A DNA stretch of 6,094 nucleotides from Moraxellaceae bacterium (lineage in GTDB: Bacteria; Pseudomonadota; Gammaproteobacteria; Pseudomonadales; UBA3067), in the NCBI GenBank assembly GCA_002401525.1, contig NVTH01000235.1, forward strand, positions 1 to 6,094, in the 5' to 3' direction. The notes beneath the pieces are model-generated. The model did no database searches. It was not told the origin of the DNA and saw nothing but the letters and a program-made list of their open reading frames with translations. Below are positions 6,007 through 6,094 of the stretch, piece after piece. Within the stretch, counting starts at the first letter, position 1. The number at the start of each line of letters is the position of its first letter. Position numbers and translations under genes: made by a program.

Positions 6007-6080
6007 TAGTGACAGAAAACCGCCATAGAGTGCAAACACACCAATCCCACATCATGCTAGGAGCAGTACGGGAGTATTCG

Positions 6081-6094
6081 ATGCAGGGAATAGT
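6081..6094 (+). CDS. 5' end of an unidentified gene (partial)
   Basis: An ATG at 6081 is preceded by GGGAG at 6070-6074, six bases away, a good ribosome-binding site. Only Met-Gln-Gly-Ile and part of a fifth codon are inside the window, so no product can be named. The frame is open upstream to 6006, with other possible starts at ATG 6054 and GTG 6030, but neither has a comparable ribosome-binding site. It would be divergent from the protease gene and share the intergenic region that holds the two dyads. Confidence 0.45.

Larger units (their letters stand above)
5752..6080. other. divergent intergenic region
   Basis: About 330 bases without a convincing gene, between the minus-strand protease and the plus-strand gene start at 6081. 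It should hold both promoters. On the protease side a 10-bp palindrome TTTAATTAAA (5785-5794) gives a -10-like TTTAAT on the minus strand about 38 bases before the ATG, but no good -35 is found. The centre carries the 5914-5941 dyad, preceded by the 8-bp palindrome CTGATCAG (5897-5904). On the right side TTATTAAT (5992-5999) is AT-rich and -10-like, with a weak TTGTTT at 5967-5972 at a long spacing. A second dyad (5970/6000) brackets it. No long open frame, tRNA shape or T-tract terminator is seen. Confidence 0.6.

Noticed and set aside
21..6042. 11-bp direct repeat GCAAACACACC at 21-31 and 6032-6042, considered as element ends or attachment sites
   Set aside because: A few exact 11-mers are expected by chance in a window of this size, no integrase or transposase lies between, and the intervening genes do not form a mobile unit.
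6054..6056. Upstream ATG as the start of the right-hand partial gene
   Set aside because: It is in frame with the ATG at 6081 but has no purine-rich ribosome-binding site, whereas 6081 has GGGAG six bases away; kept only as an alternative.

Overview
The window looks like a stretch of bacterial chromosome, probably from a gammaproteobacterium. That is an inference from moderate, slightly AT-rich composition, Gram-negative-style gene content (exported trypsin-like protease, AraC regulators) and Shine-Dalgarno spacing; no rRNA or phylogenetic marker is present to prove it. Five complete genes lie on the plus strand and one on the minus strand, with gene fragments at both edges. I see no tRNA, rRNA, CRISPR array, transposase or integrase.

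Left part (1-3347): after the tail of an upstream gene and a strong intrinsic terminator (62-92) comes a compact copper-efflux operon. A near-consensus sigma-70-type promoter (97-124) carries a CsoR-like operator in its spacer. It is followed by csoR (Cu(I)-sensing repressor with the full Cys-His-Cys ligand set), copZ (single-domain Cu(I) chaperone) and copA (847-residue Cu(I) P1B-type ATPase with two N-terminal metal-binding domains). The expected circuit is that apo-CsoR blocks the promoter, Cu(I) releases it, CopZ carries Cu(I) to CopA, and CopA exports it from the cytoplasm.

Middle part (3348-4758): an AraC/XylS-type regulator starts 42 bases after copA with no terminator between, so it may be read from the copper promoter. 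It is followed by a small ABM-fold (quinol-monooxygenase-like) protein. Just before that gene, a TGATYG hexamer occurs three times at exactly 20-bp intervals, ending close to a -10-like box. This is the geometry expected of an AraC-type activator site, so the regulator may control the small enzyme. An imperfect inverted repeat without a T-tract fills the gap to the convergent protease gene.

Right part (4759-6094): on the minus strand lies an exported trypsin-like serine protease with an intact His-Asp-Ser triad, no PDZ domain and a helical C-terminal tail. Its gene contains a run of eight G just after the active-site serine codon; a one-base slip either way would stop translation within about a dozen codons. 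It also has a five-codon tandem duplication in its signal peptide. A divergent intergenic region of about 330 bases (5752-6080) follows, with a perfect 11-bp inverted repeat that places a TATAAT on each strand and a second, widely spaced 7-bp dyad. A probable new gene begins at 6081 with a good ribosome-binding site and runs off the window.

I found no clearly new multi-gene system. The items most worth following are the phased repeat before the ABM gene, the poly-G tract in the protease, and the TATAAT-bearing dyad.
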